Origin: Acinetobacter guerrae
GTDB taxonomy: Bacteria; Pseudomonadota; Gammaproteobacteria; Pseudomonadales; Moraxellaceae
Assembly: GCF_009372255.1 (NCBI RefSeq)
Contig: NZ_LXGN01000056.1
Location: 1 to 64,000, forward strand
Direction: 5' to 3'
DNA length: 64,000 nt
The translations under genes were made by a program, and so were the position numbers. The notes under the pieces are model-generated. The model had not been told where the DNA came from, ran no database searches, and saw only the letters and a program-made list of their open reading frames with translations. The stretch's first letter is position 1. Every line of letters starts with the position of its first letter. Shown piece by piece: positions 56,575 to 64,000 of the stretch.

Positions 56575-57207
56575 GTGAAACAGGGAAAAAATAGCGCTTT
56601 AATTGTGGTCGATGTCCAAAATGGTTTTACTCCGGGAGGACAACTGGCAGTCGCACATGCGGATCAGATTATTCCCTGTATCAATCAGTTGGCTTGTGTT
56701 TTTGATAATATCATTCTGACGCAGGACTGGCATCCTGCCGATCATATCTCGTTTGCTGAAAATCATGCAGGCAAACAGCCTTTTGAACATATTGAACTGC
56801 CTTATGGTACGCAGGTGCTTTGGCCATCACATTGTGTACAGGGAACGCATGATGCCGAGTTACATCCTGATCTGGATATCGCTTCGGCACAGTTGATTAT
56901 TCGCAAAGGTTTTCATGCAGATATTGATAGTTATTCGGCATTTATGGAAGCAGACCGAACGACCTCTACAGGACTTGCTGGTTATTTAAAAGAGCGCGGT
57001 ATTGATACGGTTTATATCACAGGTATTGCGACCGATTTTTGTGTGGCATGGACAGCTATGGATGCTAAACAAGCAGGATTTGAAAGTTATGTGGTGGTCG
57101 ATGCCTGTAAAGCAATTGATTTAAATGGTTCATTGCAGCAGGCGTGGCAGCAGATGATCAGTAAAGGTGTAAAAAGAATGACATCGTCGCAGTTATTAGG
57201 CAATTAA
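56575..57207 (+). CDS. pncA: Nicotinamidase
   Basis: 210 residues from GTG 56575 (KQGKNSALIVVDVQNGF), chosen because GGAG lies about seven bases upstream and an upstream in-frame start at 56524 would add a non-homologous tail. It converts nicotinamide to nicotinate for NAD salvage. The catalytic Asp in VVDVQNGF, the metal site D-x-H-x3-H (DWHPADH), the Lys in IRKGFHADIDSYS and the nucleophile Cys in GIATDFCV are all present. Confidence 0.93.
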   Translation: MKQGKNSALIVVDVQNGFTPGGQLAVAHADQIIPCINQLACVFDNIILTQDWHPADHISFAENHAGKQPFEHIELPYGTQVLWPSHCVQGTHDAELHPDLDIASAQLIIRKGFHADIDSYSAFMEADRTTSTGLAGYLKERGIDTVYITGIATDFCVAWTAMDAKQAGFESYVVVDACKAIDLNGSLQQAWQQMISKGVKRMTSSQLLGN

Positions 57208-57250
57208 AGCATTTTTAAAATTGTATTGTATTAAAAATCAGGATATTGCT

Positions 57251-58213
57251 ATGCCATTATTATTGCGACTGACACAGTTTATGCAAAAGACTTTTGCGCT
57301 ATGGGTCATCGTATTTTCAGCGATCGCCTTATGGCAACCGACCTATTTTGTCTGGCTCACGGTTTATATTCCATGGATATTAGGCATCATTATGCTTGGT
57401 ATGGGGATGACGATTAGCATTGCCGATTTTCGAGCTGTAATTCAATATCCAAGAGCGGTTCTGATTGGTGTCGTGGCTCATTTTATTGTGATGCCGAGTT
57501 TAGCTTTTTTATTATGTCAGCTCTTTCAACTTCCGCCAGAAATTGCCATTGGTGTAATTTTAGTCGGATGTTGTCCTGGAGGAACAGCGTCTAATGTGAT
57601 TACCTATATGGCCAAGGGTAATACCGCACTTTCGGTCGCGTGTACGTCGGTATCAACCTTGTTAGCGCCTATATTAACCCCATCGATATTTTATCTATTG
57701 GCGAGTCAATGGATTCATATCAATGTCAGTTCCATGTTTATTTCGATCTTACAGGTGGTGATTGTTCCGATTATTTTAGGCATTATCATTCGCCATTATT
57801 TTACTCGACAAGTCGATGCTTATATTCGTGTAATGCCCTTAGTTTCAGTCGTTGCGATTGTGATGATTGTGGCAGCGATTATTGGTGCCAGTAAGGCATC
57901 AATTTTACAATCTGGACTATTAATACTCGCTGTGGTAATGCTCCATAACGGCTTGGGTTTCTTGATCGGTTATTGGGCAAGTCGCTGGCTAAAACTTTCA
58001 CATTATGACAGTAAAGCTATTTCAATTGAGGTCGGTATGCAAAATTCGGGTTTAGGCGTGGCATTGGCAGCAGTACATTTCGCTGCATCTCCAATCACGG
58101 CTGTACCAAGTGCAATTTTCAGTTTATGGCACAATATTTCGGGTGCAGCGCTAGCGACGTATTGGGCACGTCAAGCAGACAAAAAAGCGCGCTTGTCAGG
58201 TGAAAGTTTATAA
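57251..58213 (+). CDS. Bile acid:sodium symporter (BASS) family transporter
   Basis: 320 residues from ATG 57251 (MPLLLRLTQFMQKTFALW), with AGGA seven bases upstream; an in-frame TTG at 57221 is less likely. About nine to ten membrane segments carry the family motifs GMGMTISIADF, GCCPGGTASNVITYMAKGNTALSV and the later SIEVGMQNSGLGVAL. Relatives move organic acids such as pantoate, pyruvate or bile acids with sodium. The substrate is unknown. It follows pncA by 43 bp, so co-transcription is possible. Confidence 0.88.
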   Translation: MPLLLRLTQFMQKTFALWVIVFSAIALWQPTYFVWLTVYIPWILGIIMLGMGMTISIADFRAVIQYPRAVLIGVVAHFIVMPSLAFLLCQLFQLPPEIAIGVILVGCCPGGTASNVITYMAKGNTALSVACTSVSTLLAPILTPSIFYLLASQWIHINVSSMFISILQVVIVPIILGIIIRHYFTRQVDAYIRVMPLVSVVAIVMIVAAIIGASKASILQSGLLILAVVMLHNGLGFLIGYWASRWLKLSHYDSKAISIEVGMQNSGLGVALAAVHFAASPITAVPSAIFSLWHNISGAALATYWARQADKKARLSGESL

Positions 58214-58256
58214 ATTCAAAGCATCATCGGATGAGATGCCTCGAATAACTTAAAGA

Positions 58257-58544
58257 TCAGGCATCTCTTAACACATCACGAATAGATGGATCTTTATCAA
58301 ATACTGATTTTGCATAAGGACATAAAGGAATAATTTTAATCTGATTTTTTCGGGCAAAATCGACTACAGCATCTAAAAGTTTACGTCCTACACCTTGCCC
58401 ACGATAATCATCAGCAACATCGGTATGATCAATAATAAATAATTGATCACCAGCCCATGTATAGACCATTTCACCTGCTAGCTTTTCACCATCGTGTAGT
58501 TCAAACGCACCATGTTTTCCATCATCTTTTTGTTGAATGTTCAA
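58257..58544 (-). CDS. GNAT family N-acetyltransferase (YidJ/Acetyltransf_CG-like)
   Basis: 95 residues, the short GNAT type. The acetyl-CoA-binding loop DVADDYRGQGVGRKLLDAVVDFARKNQIKIIPLCPYAKSVFDKDP is nearly complete and strongly family-like. The protein acceptor is unknown. A 9-bp inverted repeat (GAGATGCCT 58233-58241 with AGGCATCTC 58259-58267) overlaps its 3' end, between it and the convergent BASS gene. Confidence 0.85.
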   Translation of the reverse strand: MNIQQKDDGKHGAFELHDGEKLAGEMVYTWAGDQLFIIDHTDVADDYRGQGVGRKLLDAVVDFARKNQIKIIPLCPYAKSVFDKDPSIRDVLRDA

Positions 58545-58687
58545 AAGAGGACTCCTTTGGGGAATTGATATTGTATGAAAGAGTTTTAACTAAGGATATG
58601 ATTGTGTCAGTAAATTCAATAAAAGTAGATGAAAAATTTGTTATTCATTAATATACAAATATTCTGAAATAGAAAAATTTTATTATA

Positions 58688-58815
58688 TAAGAAAATAAAA
58701 AGACCTATATACCACAGTAGAATTGGTATATAGGTATAAAAGGTAGCATTTGCTAAGGGTTTGGGGCAAATGCTACTGGCGGTTATGAAACGCTCGATAA
58801 AGATCTCACATTTCG
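58688..58815 (-). ncRNA. Candidate small RNA or terminated leader
   Basis: On the minus strand a perfect TATAAT (-10 box at 58822-58827) is followed by about 128 nt that contains two perfect hairpins: GTAGCATTTGC/GCAAATGCTAC (58743-58776, with C-rich loop on this strand) and ACCTATATACCA/TGGTATATAGGT (58703-58735), the latter followed by CTTTTTATTTTC, as in a rho-independent terminator. A -35 box is not clear. Alternatively it is a terminated leader of the GNAT gene, which lies about 145 bp downstream. Confidence 0.45.
58691..58735 (-). terminator. Terminator of the candidate small RNA
   Basis: A 12-bp perfect stem with a 9-nt loop, followed on the minus strand by CTTTTTATTTT. Confidence 0.7.
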
Positions 58816-59716
58816 AAAATCATTATATGAGTAAGAAAAAATAAAAGCTTACCATTAAACACATATTTTTTTATCATTTAAGCTTAATTTAAAGTTTAAA
58901 TGATTTAATTTTAAGGCTATCCACAAAATATTAAATTTATCTTAAGTTTTTCCATATTTGATGATAAGCAGATTTTAAATAGAGGTTTTTAGTTAGGCCG
59001 CTATATGGTTAAAACAATTTTTATTTAACCGCTCTATAAAACATTGAATTTAAATTTTTAAAAGTAAAAATTATCAAATTTTAATTATAAATTAATCTTT
59101 GATTTGTATTATCATAAAACACTAATTTTTTTATCATTTAACGAATTTTATTGTTAAAATAATGGTGAATTTAAATATTTTATGAATATTTTTTTGAAAA
59201 TAATATTGATATGGTTTTGTTTTTAAGTGTGGTTGATGTCATTTAGTGTGTAAATAAACTCTATAATTGTGTGGTGTTTTTTGATTTTAAGTTGTTGAAA
59301 ATTATATTTTTGTGTCTGATTGTTAATGTGTTTTAATACTATAATTTTAAAAAATTTTTTAACCTCATATTTATAAATTTGTCTGTAATGAAAATTTTTT
59401 TTGTATAAATAGATAAGAAACACTCATTAATTTCAACAACAATATGCGGCTTGAAAGGTGAAATATTTCACATTTCAAGAAATTCTTTATGCCAAGTCGA
59501 CTGGTTTTGATTAGACAATCAGGGTACATCATTTTTTGACACTGGCTTATTAGAAGAAATTAAGTTGCAACAATGAATTCTTAATTTCTTTGAGCTGGAA
59601 GAAGTCTCATGGATTTTTTAATCTTCTTCTAATTTTATCTTTATGTTGAAGCTTTTAATCATAAGCTTTGGCTAGTCGTAATTGCTTTTTAATAATTCAT
59701 ATGGTGAAACCTAGAA

Positions 59717-60763
59717 ATGCAAACTACTTTCTATCATATAAAATCGGTAGATAGCAATCTTATACGGATGTTGGAGTTATTTTGTATTGAGCATCAAGTT
59801 AAGTTTCCAGATTTTATGAAAAATTATGCAAATACAGAAAGAACGCCATTTTCTGAATGGTTGTTAGTATTAGACTATATTTCACAACAATGTCCCATTT
59901 TTGCTTTGGGTGTGAAAATAGCAAACTTTGTTAAACCCGAACATTTAGGAATTCTGGGTTATCTCAGCTCGACTTGTGAAAATTTAGGACATGTCCTGTC
60001 AGTTTTTTCAAAATACAATCGCTTAAGTTACGACTTTATCGAAGTTCATGTGGGATGTGTGAATAATGAACTCATGATCAGTTGGGGCGGAGATTCTTCT
60101 TTTAAGGCAAGTGATCTGGCAGATGAGCTTATGGTCGGTGTGATCTTTAATCTTGCCAATAAACTTATTTTCCCTGAAAAGATTAAAGTTAATCGTATTG
60201 AATTTTCTTCAGTAACGCCTAAAAGAGTAAAATTTTATGAAGATTATTTTGATTGTACAGTCCAGTTTAATCAAAGCAAAACTAGTATATATTTACCCTT
60301 AACAAATCTTAATTTTAAGGTTCCAACTCATGATGCCGTACTGAATAATATTCTGCATCAACAAGCAGAAAATCTTTTAGCGGAACTTCCTAAAGGGAAT
60401 TCTTTTGATGAAGAAGTTCGACGTGCAATTATAAGTGCGATTAATCAAGGCAAAATTTCTATTGATTATGTAGCTCAGCAATTAGGTTGTAGTGCTCGTA
60501 TTTTTCAATATAAATTGAAAAAAAAAGGATACTCATTTAAGCAATGTTTAAATGAGGTTCGTAAAGAGCTTGCAATTATTTATCTTGGTGATGCAAGTTT
60601 AAGCATCTTGGATATTTCACTTTTGTTATCTTACAAAGAACAGACTTCTTTTAACAGGTCATTTAAAAGCTGGATGGGGGTAAGTCCTTTACAATACAGA
60701 AGAAAAATCTTGAATAATTTCTTTGAAATAGAGCAAGAGTCAGAGTGGAATATCTTAATGTAA
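59717..60763 (+). CDS. AraC family regulator (Arabinose_bd-type sensor)
   Basis: 348 residues. The N-terminal two thirds are an OruR/ArgR-like AraC sensor region (ERTPFSEWLLVLDYISQQCPIFALGVKIANFVKPEHLGILGYLSSTCENLGHVLSVFSKYNRLSYD). The C-terminal HTH follows (YVAQQLGCSARIFQYKLKKKGYSFKQCLNEVRKELAIIYLGD, then DISLLLSYKEQTSFNRSFKSWMGVSPLQYRR). It is clearly paralogous to the convergent gene at 60777-61802. Both genes precede the fimbrial operon, which one may control. The ligand is unknown. Confidence 0.87.
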   Translation: MQTTFYHIKSVDSNLIRMLELFCIEHQVKFPDFMKNYANTERTPFSEWLLVLDYISQQCPIFALGVKIANFVKPEHLGILGYLSSTCENLGHVLSVFSKYNRLSYDFIEVHVGCVNNELMISWGGDSSFKASDLADELMVGVIFNLANKLIFPEKIKVNRIEFSSVTPKRVKFYEDYFDCTVQFNQSKTSIYLPLTNLNFKVPTHDAVLNNILHQQAENLLAELPKGNSFDEEVRRAIISAINQGKISIDYVAQQLGCSARIFQYKLKKKGYSFKQCLNEVRKELAIIYLGDASLSILDISLLLSYKEQTSFNRSFKSWMGVSPLQYRRKILNNFFEIEQESEWNILM

Positions 60764-60794
60764 ACTCTTCAATGGACTAGAGTCCAGAAGAGTT
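60763..60794. terminator. Bidirectional hairpin between the two AraC genes
   Basis: Nested perfect stems AACTCTTC/GAAGAGTT and TGGACT/AGTCCA overlap the stop codons of both convergent genes. There is no strong T-tract. Confidence 0.65.
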
Positions 60795-61802
60795 CTCGTT
60801 TCGCCATTGTAGTGGACTCATTCCAGTCCATAATTTGAAAGCTCGATTAAATGATGTCTGTTGATGATAGGCGAGCAATGCAGAAATCTCATTAATTGTT
60901 AATGATTTATCTTCTAAATATTGAAAAGCAAGACTTTTTCGTATTGTGTTTAATTTATCAGAAAAAGAAGTTCCATTTGATTTAAGACGATGCTGAAGCA
61001 ATCGAGGAGTCATTCCGATCTGCTCTGCTACATATTGAATATCACAGCGATTGTTTTGGAGAGCATCTACAATAATCCTATAAATAAGTTCATTAAATGA
61101 AAGGTCTTGAGGATACTTAGTCAGTAGATAATCAGCATTCTTTTCTAATATGCGTTTTAATACATAATCTGGATAGCTCTGATTTATTTTTATATTAAAC
61201 ACGTCTTCAGAATATGAAAGTTTATTAATAGGACGATCAAAGAGCACAGGGCAGCCGAAAAAACGCTCATGAAATATGACTTTATTGGGACGTGGAGTAC
61301 TGAATTCCATCTTTTTAATTTTGAAAGTATTCGGATAAATAAGACTATTCATAAAAACTTGCATCATGGTAAAAGCAACATCATTTGCTAAACGTGTTTC
61401 TTTAACAAATTGACCTGCTTTCACATAAGCGGGACTTTGCCATGTGAAAGTGACTTCATGATTAAAAGTTTCCATACATACAGGAGCCATATGATACCAA
61501 ATGCGTTGATAACGCTCGAAAAGGCGAACGACTTCTCCTGTTGTTTCACAGGTCATACATAAGTAAGCAACAATTCCTATATCAGCAGGTTCACATAGTT
61601 TACCAAGCTCAATTCCCAGATCATCTTTTGGATAATGTTGATCTAAGTAATTCAGGATTCGATACCATTCTGTAAGTGGAAGGCGTTCATTGACGTCATA
61701 TTTTTTGGTGATTGGCGAAGGAATCGTGTGAAGATCACAAAATTTATTGACTAAATTTACCAGGCCGCTACTTACACCTCTTGTATCGATGACTGTTCGC
61801 AT
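60777..61802 (-). CDS. AraC family regulator, paralogue of the convergent gene
   Basis: 341 residues, with the same layout as the gene at 59717-60763 and similar segments throughout: NERLPLTEWYRILNYLDQHYP, IGIVAYLCMTCETTGEVVRLFERYQRIWYH, and the HTH region YVAEQIGMTPRLLQHRLKSNGTSFSDKLNTIRKSLAFQYLED with ISALLAYHQQTSFNRAFKLWTGMSPLQWRN. Divergent from the fimbrial operon, with about 895 bp between them. A regulatory link to the fimbriae is a guess from position. Confidence 0.87.
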   Translation of the reverse strand: MRTVIDTRGVSSGLVNLVNKFCDLHTIPSPITKKYDVNERLPLTEWYRILNYLDQHYPKDDLGIELGKLCEPADIGIVAYLCMTCETTGEVVRLFERYQRIWYHMAPVCMETFNHEVTFTWQSPAYVKAGQFVKETRLANDVAFTMMQVFMNSLIYPNTFKIKKMEFSTPRPNKVIFHERFFGCPVLFDRPINKLSYSEDVFNIKINQSYPDYVLKRILEKNADYLLTKYPQDLSFNELIYRIIVDALQNNRCDIQYVAEQIGMTPRLLQHRLKSNGTSFSDKLNTIRKSLAFQYLEDKSLTINEISALLAYHQQTSFNRAFKLWTGMSPLQWRNENSSGL

Positions 61803-62439
61803 ATGATCTATCTCCCTCCTTTCTAATGTGATTTTTCTAATGATGTTATAACACTATAAAAAAATTTTATACCAAGTCAATAAAATTGGGAAAAAGAATA
61901 AATTAGGTTGAGAAATGACCTTAAATTCGTATTGAATGGTTTTAAAAGAAAAGCATTAATCTTTATTTTGAATATAGACGCTTGTTTTAAATATTTACTA
62001 TATTTATAAAAAGACTTTCTATGAAAATTATGTAGATAAAATTAAGCATGCACAAAGGTTAATTTTAAGATATATGAGAAAAAATTATTAATCTTAAAGT
62101 TTTTCTCAATAATAGTTTTTATTAATTTTTTTTAGATAAAATTTTTAAAATAAGTAGAAATAAATTTAGTATTTAAATTTAAAAAACGGATACAAAAACT
62201 TTTAATTTATATTAAAAATAACTATATCAATAACTTGTGATTATTCTTTGTATTTTAAAAGATAAATTTTTATTGAAATTCATATTAAAATAGTCGGATT
62301 AAACGTTTAAATTTGTAAAAAATGATAAAAATTTGTGTTTTTTTAGACAGGTTATATTTTGAGAAAATAATTATTATAAATTCATCGAAACTTCTTGATA
62401 GAAGTAACGAGTTTTAAAGATGACATTGGGTAAATAAGC

Positions 62440-62470
62440 TTTTTTAAAATAAAAATTTTATTTTAAAAAA
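62440..62470. repeat. 31-bp AT-only palindrome
   Basis: Arms TTTTTTAAAATAAAA and TTTTATTTTAAAAAA (15 bp each) are exact complements around one central base. It lies about 230 bp upstream of the first fimbrial gene. Confidence 0.7.
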
Positions 62471-62607
62471 TCTCAAGGTCTATTTGATGTCAATTTTACA
62501 TGATGTCTTTGTGTGAAGTTGGTTCATACCTTATCTCAGTGTTTATTATTTTAGCATAACGCTTTAAATATTTTAGGAATAAACATTACCAAGGTGGTGT
62601 TTTTGTT

Positions 62608-62627
62608 TGCCTAACACTTTGTTGGCA
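62608..62627. promoter_or_regulatory. Candidate operator upstream of the fimbrial operon
   Basis: An imperfect inverted repeat, TGCCTAACA and TGTTGGCA, with a 3-nt spacer, about 70-90 bp before the fimbrial start codon. Its GC content stands out in an AT-rich region. The binding protein is unknown. Confidence 0.4.
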
Positions 62628-62697
62628 GCACTAAATAAATTGTGATCATTATTTTGATGATGACGACTTTTAATTTTTGAACTCAAAGGTGAAATAA

Positions 62698-63234
62698 ATG
62701 AAATTAGCGAAATTAGCAACGGCATCTGTACTTATCGCTTCTTTGGCTCCAATTGCTGCAATGGCTGACAATACTGGTGTTGTTAAATTTGAAGGTCAAG
62801 TTGTTGATTCTCCATGTAATATTGAACAATCTTCTCTAAATCAAACTGTTGATTTTGGTCAATTGTCTCGTAAAGCACTTGAAGCTGGTCAAGCAGCGGA
62901 AGCAGATTTTGATATCAAAGTTACGGGTTGTGACTTAACTAACTTTGCAGGTAATGGCCCTGTAAACTCTATGGATGTCACGTTCACTGGTCAGGACTAT
63001 GCTGATGCAGGTCACACTTTACTTGCAACATCTACTGGCAACACAAATAACCTTGGCGTATCAATCAACGGTTTTGTATTCGGTACGTCAAAAGATGTAA
63101 AGTCTAGCATTGTAAATGAAAAAGGCGAAAACACTTTAACTTTCAAAGCATTGGCTTCAGCTGTTGACGTAGCTAAACCAGTCACTGAAGGTAAATTCAG
63201 CGCTGTTTCTAACTTCCGTATTTCTTATCAGTAA
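62698..63234 (+). CDS. Type 1 fimbrial major subunit-like protein
   Basis: 178 residues. A signal peptide (about 1-23, ending IAAMA) is followed by the FimA-type mature domain, with the Cys pair in VDSPCNIEQ and KVTGCDLTNF and a C-terminal FRISYQ with the penultimate Tyr needed for chaperone-usher export. It is exported to the periplasm and assembled into a pilus. GGTGAAATAA provides the ribosome site. The strong hairpin after it (63249-63274) may set the subunit ratio with the next gene. Confidence 0.9.
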   Translation: MKLAKLATASVLIASLAPIAAMADNTGVVKFEGQVVDSPCNIEQSSLNQTVDFGQLSRKALEAGQAAEADFDIKVTGCDLTNFAGNGPVNSMDVTFTGQDYADAGHTLLATSTGNTNNLGVSINGFVFGTSKDVKSSIVNEKGENTLTFKALASAVDVAKPVTEGKFSAVSNFRISYQ

Positions 63235-63248
63235 TAAGTAATCAGATC

Positions 63249-63274
63249 AACCACCAGTCAATGGACTGGTGGTT
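63249..63274 (+). terminator. Hairpin between the two fimbrial genes
   Basis: AACCACCAGTC and GACTGGTGGTT form a perfect 11-bp stem with a 4-nt loop. There is no T-tract; it may act as a partial terminator or an mRNA stabiliser for the major subunit. Confidence 0.65.
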
Positions 63275-63302
63275 ATCTTAAGTCTGTAAGAGGAGGTTTT
63301 TT

Positions 63303-63881
63303 ATGGTGATTGATCAGTGTAATAAAGATTATCTTGTTGGAATCTCATTTTCACTCTTTCTAGCTATTTCTCCTGCTCTTAATGCAAAAGAAATTGGGCT
63401 TCGCAATCTTGGTAAAGCAGAGCTAATAGGTAGTGTAATTTCAACACCGTGCTCAATTGTTATGCCGAATCGTGACCAAACGGTAAACTTTTTGCCTTCA
63501 ACACTTCCGATATTGTCGAATGCATTAGTGCGTGAGCAACAAACCCAGTCATTCGAGATCGAACTTCGAGATTGTGGTAGTGCTTACAACGCTATTGATA
63601 CTAAAACATGGTCGATCCGTTTTGATGGTTATAACGCAAATAATATAAACGCTTTTGTGCTTCAAGGGCCGTCTCAAGGCTTAGGTGTCTCTCTACTTGA
63701 TAACGAAATGAATACGTTAAAAATGGGAGAAAGCTATTCCTTATTTGAAAGCTTGTCGCGGTATGACAAGGATGGCCAAGTTATTTTTTTACGCTATTTT
63801 TTGAGATTAGAACCCACTGGAAAACCGTTACAAGCAGGAAGCTATCAAGGTTTAGTCCGCTTTTTTATTGATTATCAATGA
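63303..63881 (+). CDS. Fimbrial (minor) subunit-like protein
   Basis: 192 residues. A hydrophobic signal region (about 10-28, ending ALNA) is followed by a fimbrial domain with the paired Cys (ISTPCSIVMP and LRDCGSAY) and the C-terminal FFIDYQ with the usual penultimate Tyr. An AGGAGG ribosome site lies about six bases before the ATG. It is clearly a chaperone-usher pilus subunit, perhaps a minor or initiator subunit. It follows the major subunit by 68 bp. Confidence 0.85.
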   Translation: MVIDQCNKDYLVGISFSLFLAISPALNAKEIGLRNLGKAELIGSVISTPCSIVMPNRDQTVNFLPSTLPILSNALVREQQTQSFEIELRDCGSAYNAIDTKTWSIRFDGYNANNINAFVLQGPSQGLGVSLLDNEMNTLKMGESYSLFESLSRYDKDGQVIFLRYFLRLEPTGKPLQAGSYQGLVRFFIDYQ

Positions 63882-63953
63882 GGCAAAGATAAATTTTCTC
63901 GATATACAAAATATTGAGAGAGGTATTTTTGTTGTTTTTAAAGGTGCCGTAGT

Positions 63954-64000
63954 ATGAAGCTTAAACTTAACAAGGTAACGCAAGCCATTTTGTTGGCGTT
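63954..64000 (+). CDS. Partial third gene of the fimbrial operon (runs off the edge)
   Basis: Only the first 15 codons are visible: MKLKLNKVTQAILLA, which looks like the basic and hydrophobic start of a signal peptide. AAAGGT lies about eight bases upstream. By position it could be the chaperone or the usher, but this cannot be decided from the visible part. Confidence 0.6.
   Translation, partial: MKLKLNKVTQAILLA

Larger units (their letters stand above)
58545..59716. other. AT-rich intergenic region with a candidate sRNA
   Basis: About 1.17 kb. It holds the candidate small RNA at 58688-58815 (minus strand), an exact 17-bp direct repeat (58865-58881 and 59125-59141), an imperfect inverted repeat near 58873-58904, and otherwise very AT-rich sequence. 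No protein gene is convincing; the AT-rich reading frames look like chance. Confidence 0.6.
61803..62697. other. Long AT-rich region upstream of the fimbrial operon
   Basis: About 895 bp with no gene. It contains a 31-bp near-perfect palindrome (62440-62470) and an imperfect inverted repeat TGCCTAACA/TGTTGGCA (62608-62627) about 70 bp before the fimbrial start. It should hold the promoters of the AraC gene (leftward) and of the fimbrial genes (rightward). I saw no long inverted repeats flanking a segment, so no fim-type invertible switch. Confidence 0.55.

Noticed and set aside
58917..58925. CTATCCACA, one mismatch from a DnaA box
   Set aside because: A single isolated near-match with no dnaA or dnaN gene nearby; expected by chance.
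59223..59423. AT-rich minus-strand frame of 66 codons
   Set aside because: Composed of Lys, Ile, Phe, Tyr and Asn as expected of AT-rich noncoding DNA, with no ribosome site or domain.
61803..62697. Search for an invertible fim-type promoter switch
   Set aside because: I found no matching inverted repeats flanking a 200-400 bp segment and no recombinase gene nearby.

Overview
The window looks like a chromosomal segment of an Acinetobacter-type gammaproteobacterium (Moraxellaceae). The basis is an AT-rich genome, an ADC-like class C beta-lactamase, a short BamC lying between dapA and purC, and many small Acinetobacter-style conserved genes. The species cannot be fixed from the sequence alone. 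I see no rRNA, tRNA, CRISPR array, prophage, intact insertion sequence or recognisable defence locus. Most of the window is ordinary core and accessory metabolism.

Layout. 0.1-6.4 kb: a DJ-1/PfpI protein, a zinc metallopeptidase-like protein, an outer-membrane barrel, an aldehyde dehydrogenase, an AraC regulator and a DUF815 ATPase. 6.4-12 kb: an NSS sodium symporter with its 47-residue MetS-type small subunit, zinc importer zupT, and the translation pair fmt-rsmB. 12-17 kb: ilvD, a tandem DsbA/kappa-GST-like protein and a type II NADH dehydrogenase. 17-25 kb: an orphan amino-acid binding protein behind a very AT-rich gap, a TauE exporter, a LysR regulator, a RutG-like permease and ppc. 25-30 kb: a TetR-controlled RND efflux adaptor and permease. 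30-36 kb: dnaJ, dapB, a START protein, and an MFS exporter divergent from a LysR regulator. 36-42 kb: a MocR regulator and a FecI-FecR-TonB receptor iron-uptake signalling locus. 42-48 kb: aldehyde reductase ahr, tag, an M23 lipoprotein, mutY, a HIT protein, a dienelactone hydrolase, a DUF1328 protein and ycgN. 48-53 kb: a metal efflux CDF/MerR pair, a PQQ sugar dehydrogenase followed closely by ampC, rarA and a formate/nitrite-type transporter. 54-58.5 kb: dapA-bamC-purC, pncA, a BASS transporter and a GNAT enzyme. 58.5-64 kb: an AT-rich accessory region with a candidate small RNA, two convergent paralogous AraC regulators, and the start of a chaperone-usher-type fimbrial operon that runs off the right edge.

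The observations most worth a second look are three ParB-site (parS)-like sequences, one a perfect 14/14 match to the Pseudomonas palindrome; a candidate terminator-ended small RNA near 58.7 kb; a 15-bp perfect hairpin just upstream of the ndh ribosome-binding site; a MerR-type promoter with a 19-bp spacer between the CDF and MerR genes; the paralogous AraC pair beside the fimbrial genes; and the tight spacing of ampC behind a sugar dehydrogenase. I did not find a clearly new multi-gene system.
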